The notes under the pieces were generated by a model. The model ran no database searches. It was not told the origin of the DNA and saw only the letters and a list, made by a program, of their open reading frames with translations. 6,886 nucleotides of DNA. It comes from Caryophanales bacterium UBA6769. GTDB lineage: Bacteria > Bacillota > Bacilli > Bacillales > UBA6769. A program made the position numbers and the translations under genes. The stretch spans positions 1 through 6,886 of the forward strand of contig DKGN01000149.1 of NCBI GenBank assembly GCA_002453275.1, given 5' to 3'. Of the stretch, positions 5,728 through 6,886 are shown piece after piece (position 1 is the first letter of the stretch; each line of letters starts with the position of its first letter).

Positions 5728-5910
5728 TTACTTCTCTTTTTGATCGTTTTTCGATGTTTCGCTAGCTTTTTTAGAAGAGGAAGAGTCTTTTTTAATCTCA
5801 TAGTAATTATCTGCCCCTAATCCGCCTTCGCTAATCATTTTTGAGATTTCTTTTGTTCGCATTTCTTTTTTCTTTTCGATTTTAACTTTGTCTTCGTCAC
5901 GTTTTGTCAT
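5728..5910 (-). CDS. Small Lys-rich hydrophilic protein of unknown function
   Basis: A 60-residue protein that I do not recognise. It has 15 Lys and 8 Ser and no hydrophobic segment or signal peptide. Residues 1-27 are highly charged and could form a helix; a less charged block, EGGLGADNYYEIKK (28-41), looks like the folded or conserved core; the C-terminal 19 residues are a Ser/Lys-rich, probably disordered tail. The ATG is preceded by AGAGGAAGGGA (5916-5926), a moderate ribosome binding site with 5-7 nt spacing, and by a promoter candidate at 5943-5971. It stands 30 bp before dps on the same strand, so the pair is probably one transcript. A role in stress or spore physiology alongside Dps is a guess from context. 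The good spacing, promoter and clean end make a real gene likely. Confidence 0.75.
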   Translation of the reverse strand: MTKRDEDKVKIEKKKEMRTKEISKMISEGGLGADNYYEIKKDSSSSKKASETSKNDQKEK

Positions 5911-5942
5911 CTTTTATCCCTTCCTCTCATCTTATTACTTAT

Positions 5943-5971
5943 ATTTTACCAAATTTTGTGCACAGGATCAG
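5943..5971 (-). promoter_or_regulatory. Candidate promoter of the small gene-dps pair
   Basis: On the minus strand TGGTAAAAT (5943-5951) is an extended -10 element with TAAAAT as hexamer. Seventeen bp upstream lies a poor -35, CTGATC (5966-5971). Transcription would start near 5936, about 25 nt before the ATG. The spacer holds the 8-bp palindrome TGTGCACA (5957-5964), a possible operator. No sigma-B (GTTT/GGGTAT) or PerR match was found. Read-through from the upstream transporter gene is also possible, since no terminator separates them. Confidence 0.45.
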
Positions 5972-5972
5972 C

Positions 5973-6886
5973 TTATTGTGTGTCATTACTTCTTGAATAC
6001 CGGAAGGAAAAGGATAAATATGCAATGAGTAAAAAGCCACTTATTGTCAAAATGCCAATAAATGTAATGACACCTATCCAATTAAAACGACCCCAAAAAT
6101 ATCCTCCTGCTGTTCCGACGATGCTAGAGCCCATATAGTAAAACAGTAAATATAAGGATGAAGCATGAGCTTTATGGTGGGTTGCATGTACTCCTACCCA
6201 ACTACTGGCAACAGTATGACAGCTAAAAAAGCCAAATGTAAAAATACCAATCGCAACAATTTTAATCAGCAAGTCTCCATGGAGTGTTAAGATTGCCCCA
6301 AATAACATCAAGACTAAGCCGATGACAAGAACTTGCATTTTGCCAATCCAATCCGAAACCTTCCCCATGACGGCTGAACTGAATGTACCTGTTAGATAAA
6401 GGAGAAAAATCCAACTGACGAATGAATGACTTAAATTATAAGGTGGTTCAAGCAAGTGATAGGACATGTAATTATAGAGTGTGACGAAGCCTCCCATTAA
6501 CAAAAAGCCTAATCCGTATAGGGAAAGCAAGCGTTTGTTTTTAAAATGATCAAGCAATGGAGTGAACATCTCTTTCCATGTGGGCGGTGAGATGTCTTTC
6601 ATTTCTAGTCGTGGCTTCGGCAACAACTTAATAAATAGAACGCTACAAAGGAATGAGATTCCTCCAACTAGAAGTAAAGCGATTTGCCAGGATGAATAAT
6701 CAGCGACAATCCCAGTGACGATCCGACCTGTCATGCCTCCAACTGTATTCCCAGCAAGGTAAAGACCCATCCCAAGTCCAACATTTCGGGAAGGGAACTC
6801 CTCAACGATATACGCCATCGCGATGGCTGGTAAGCCTGCAATTGACACTCCGAGTAATAAACGAAAGAAAAGTAGCGTTAAAAAGG
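5973..6886 (-). CDS. Major facilitator superfamily transporter, YnfM type, N-terminus outside the window
   Basis: Integral membrane secondary transporter, probably an exporter; the substrate is unknown. The frame stays open to the right edge, giving 303 residues of a family about 400 long, so roughly the first 100 (TM1-TM3) are missing. A GTG at 6846-6848 is internal: upstream codons read FFRLLLG, the start of TM4, and continue the family pattern. Nine hydrophobic segments remain, TM4-TM6, a charged cytosolic linker (about 90-120), then TM7-TM12. The TM4-TM5 stretch with AYIVEEFP, GLYLAGN and GGMTGR, and the later ASSWVG and SSLYLLFYYMGSS blocks, resemble E. coli YnfM and B. subtilis YybF as I recall them. 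The stop lies 62 bp before the small Lys-rich gene with no terminator between. No local evidence links it to Dps function. Confidence 0.93.
   Translation of the reverse strand, partial: FLTLLFFRLLLGVSIAGLPAIAMAYIVEEFPSRNVGLGMGLYLAGNTVGGMTGRIVTGIVADYSSWQIALLLVGGISFLCSVLFIKLLPKPRLEMKDISPPTWKEMFTPLLDHFKNKRLLSLYGLGFLLMGGFVTLYNYMSYHLLEPPYNLSHSFVSWIFLLYLTGTFSSAVMGKVSDWIGKMQVLVIGLVLMLFGAILTLHGDLLIKIVAIGIFTFGFFSCHTVASSWVGVHATHHKAHASSLYLLFYYMGSSIVGTAGGYFWGRFNWIGVITFIGILTISGFLLIAYLSFSFRYSRSNDTQ

Noticed and set aside
6846..6848. GTG as the start of the transporter
   Set aside because: The frame continues upstream to the window edge with matching TM4 residues (FFRLLLG), and starting here would lose three to four membrane helices.

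Overview
The window looks like chromosomal DNA from a Gram-positive, low-to-mid GC member of the Bacillaceae. The basis is strong AGGAGG-type ribosome binding sites, GTG starts, sigma-A type promoters, and a quinone oxidoreductase that matches Bacillus subtilis YhfP from memory along its whole 330-residue length. No rRNA, tRNA, CRISPR, insertion sequence or phage gene is visible.

Region 1 (1-3751, minus strand) is a compact five-gene run read from right to left. Its order is a MarR-family regulator, a PaaI/EntH-type hotdog thioesterase, a metallo-beta-lactamase-fold hydrolase, a nitronate monooxygenase-family flavoprotein and an acyl-CoA dehydrogenase that runs off the left edge. Gaps are 1, 32, 15 and 19 bp, so the genes are probably one transcript. 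The dehydrogenase and thioesterase both point to acyl-CoA metabolism; the substrate cannot be read from the sequence.

Region 2 (3752-4092) is a 341-bp divergent intergenic region. It holds an extended -10 promoter for the marR operon, three tandem 15-bp repeats with a perfect TTGTATACAA palindrome in the middle copy (probable MarR operator), two adjacent imperfect hairpins of unknown role, and a good sigma-A promoter (TTGATA-17-TATACT) reading right.

Region 3 (4093-5126, plus strand) is a monocistronic yhfP-like gene of the YhdH/AcuI group of NADPH-dependent reductases, followed by a 16-bp-stem terminator. That group includes acryloyl-CoA reductases, so it may work with the divergent acyl-CoA operon, but it has its own promoter.

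Region 4 (5215-6886, minus strand) holds a Dps miniferritin with a complete ferroxidase centre, preceded by a 60-residue Lys-rich protein that is probably co-transcribed with it. Upstream lies the 3' three-quarters of a YnfM-type major facilitator transporter that runs off the right edge.
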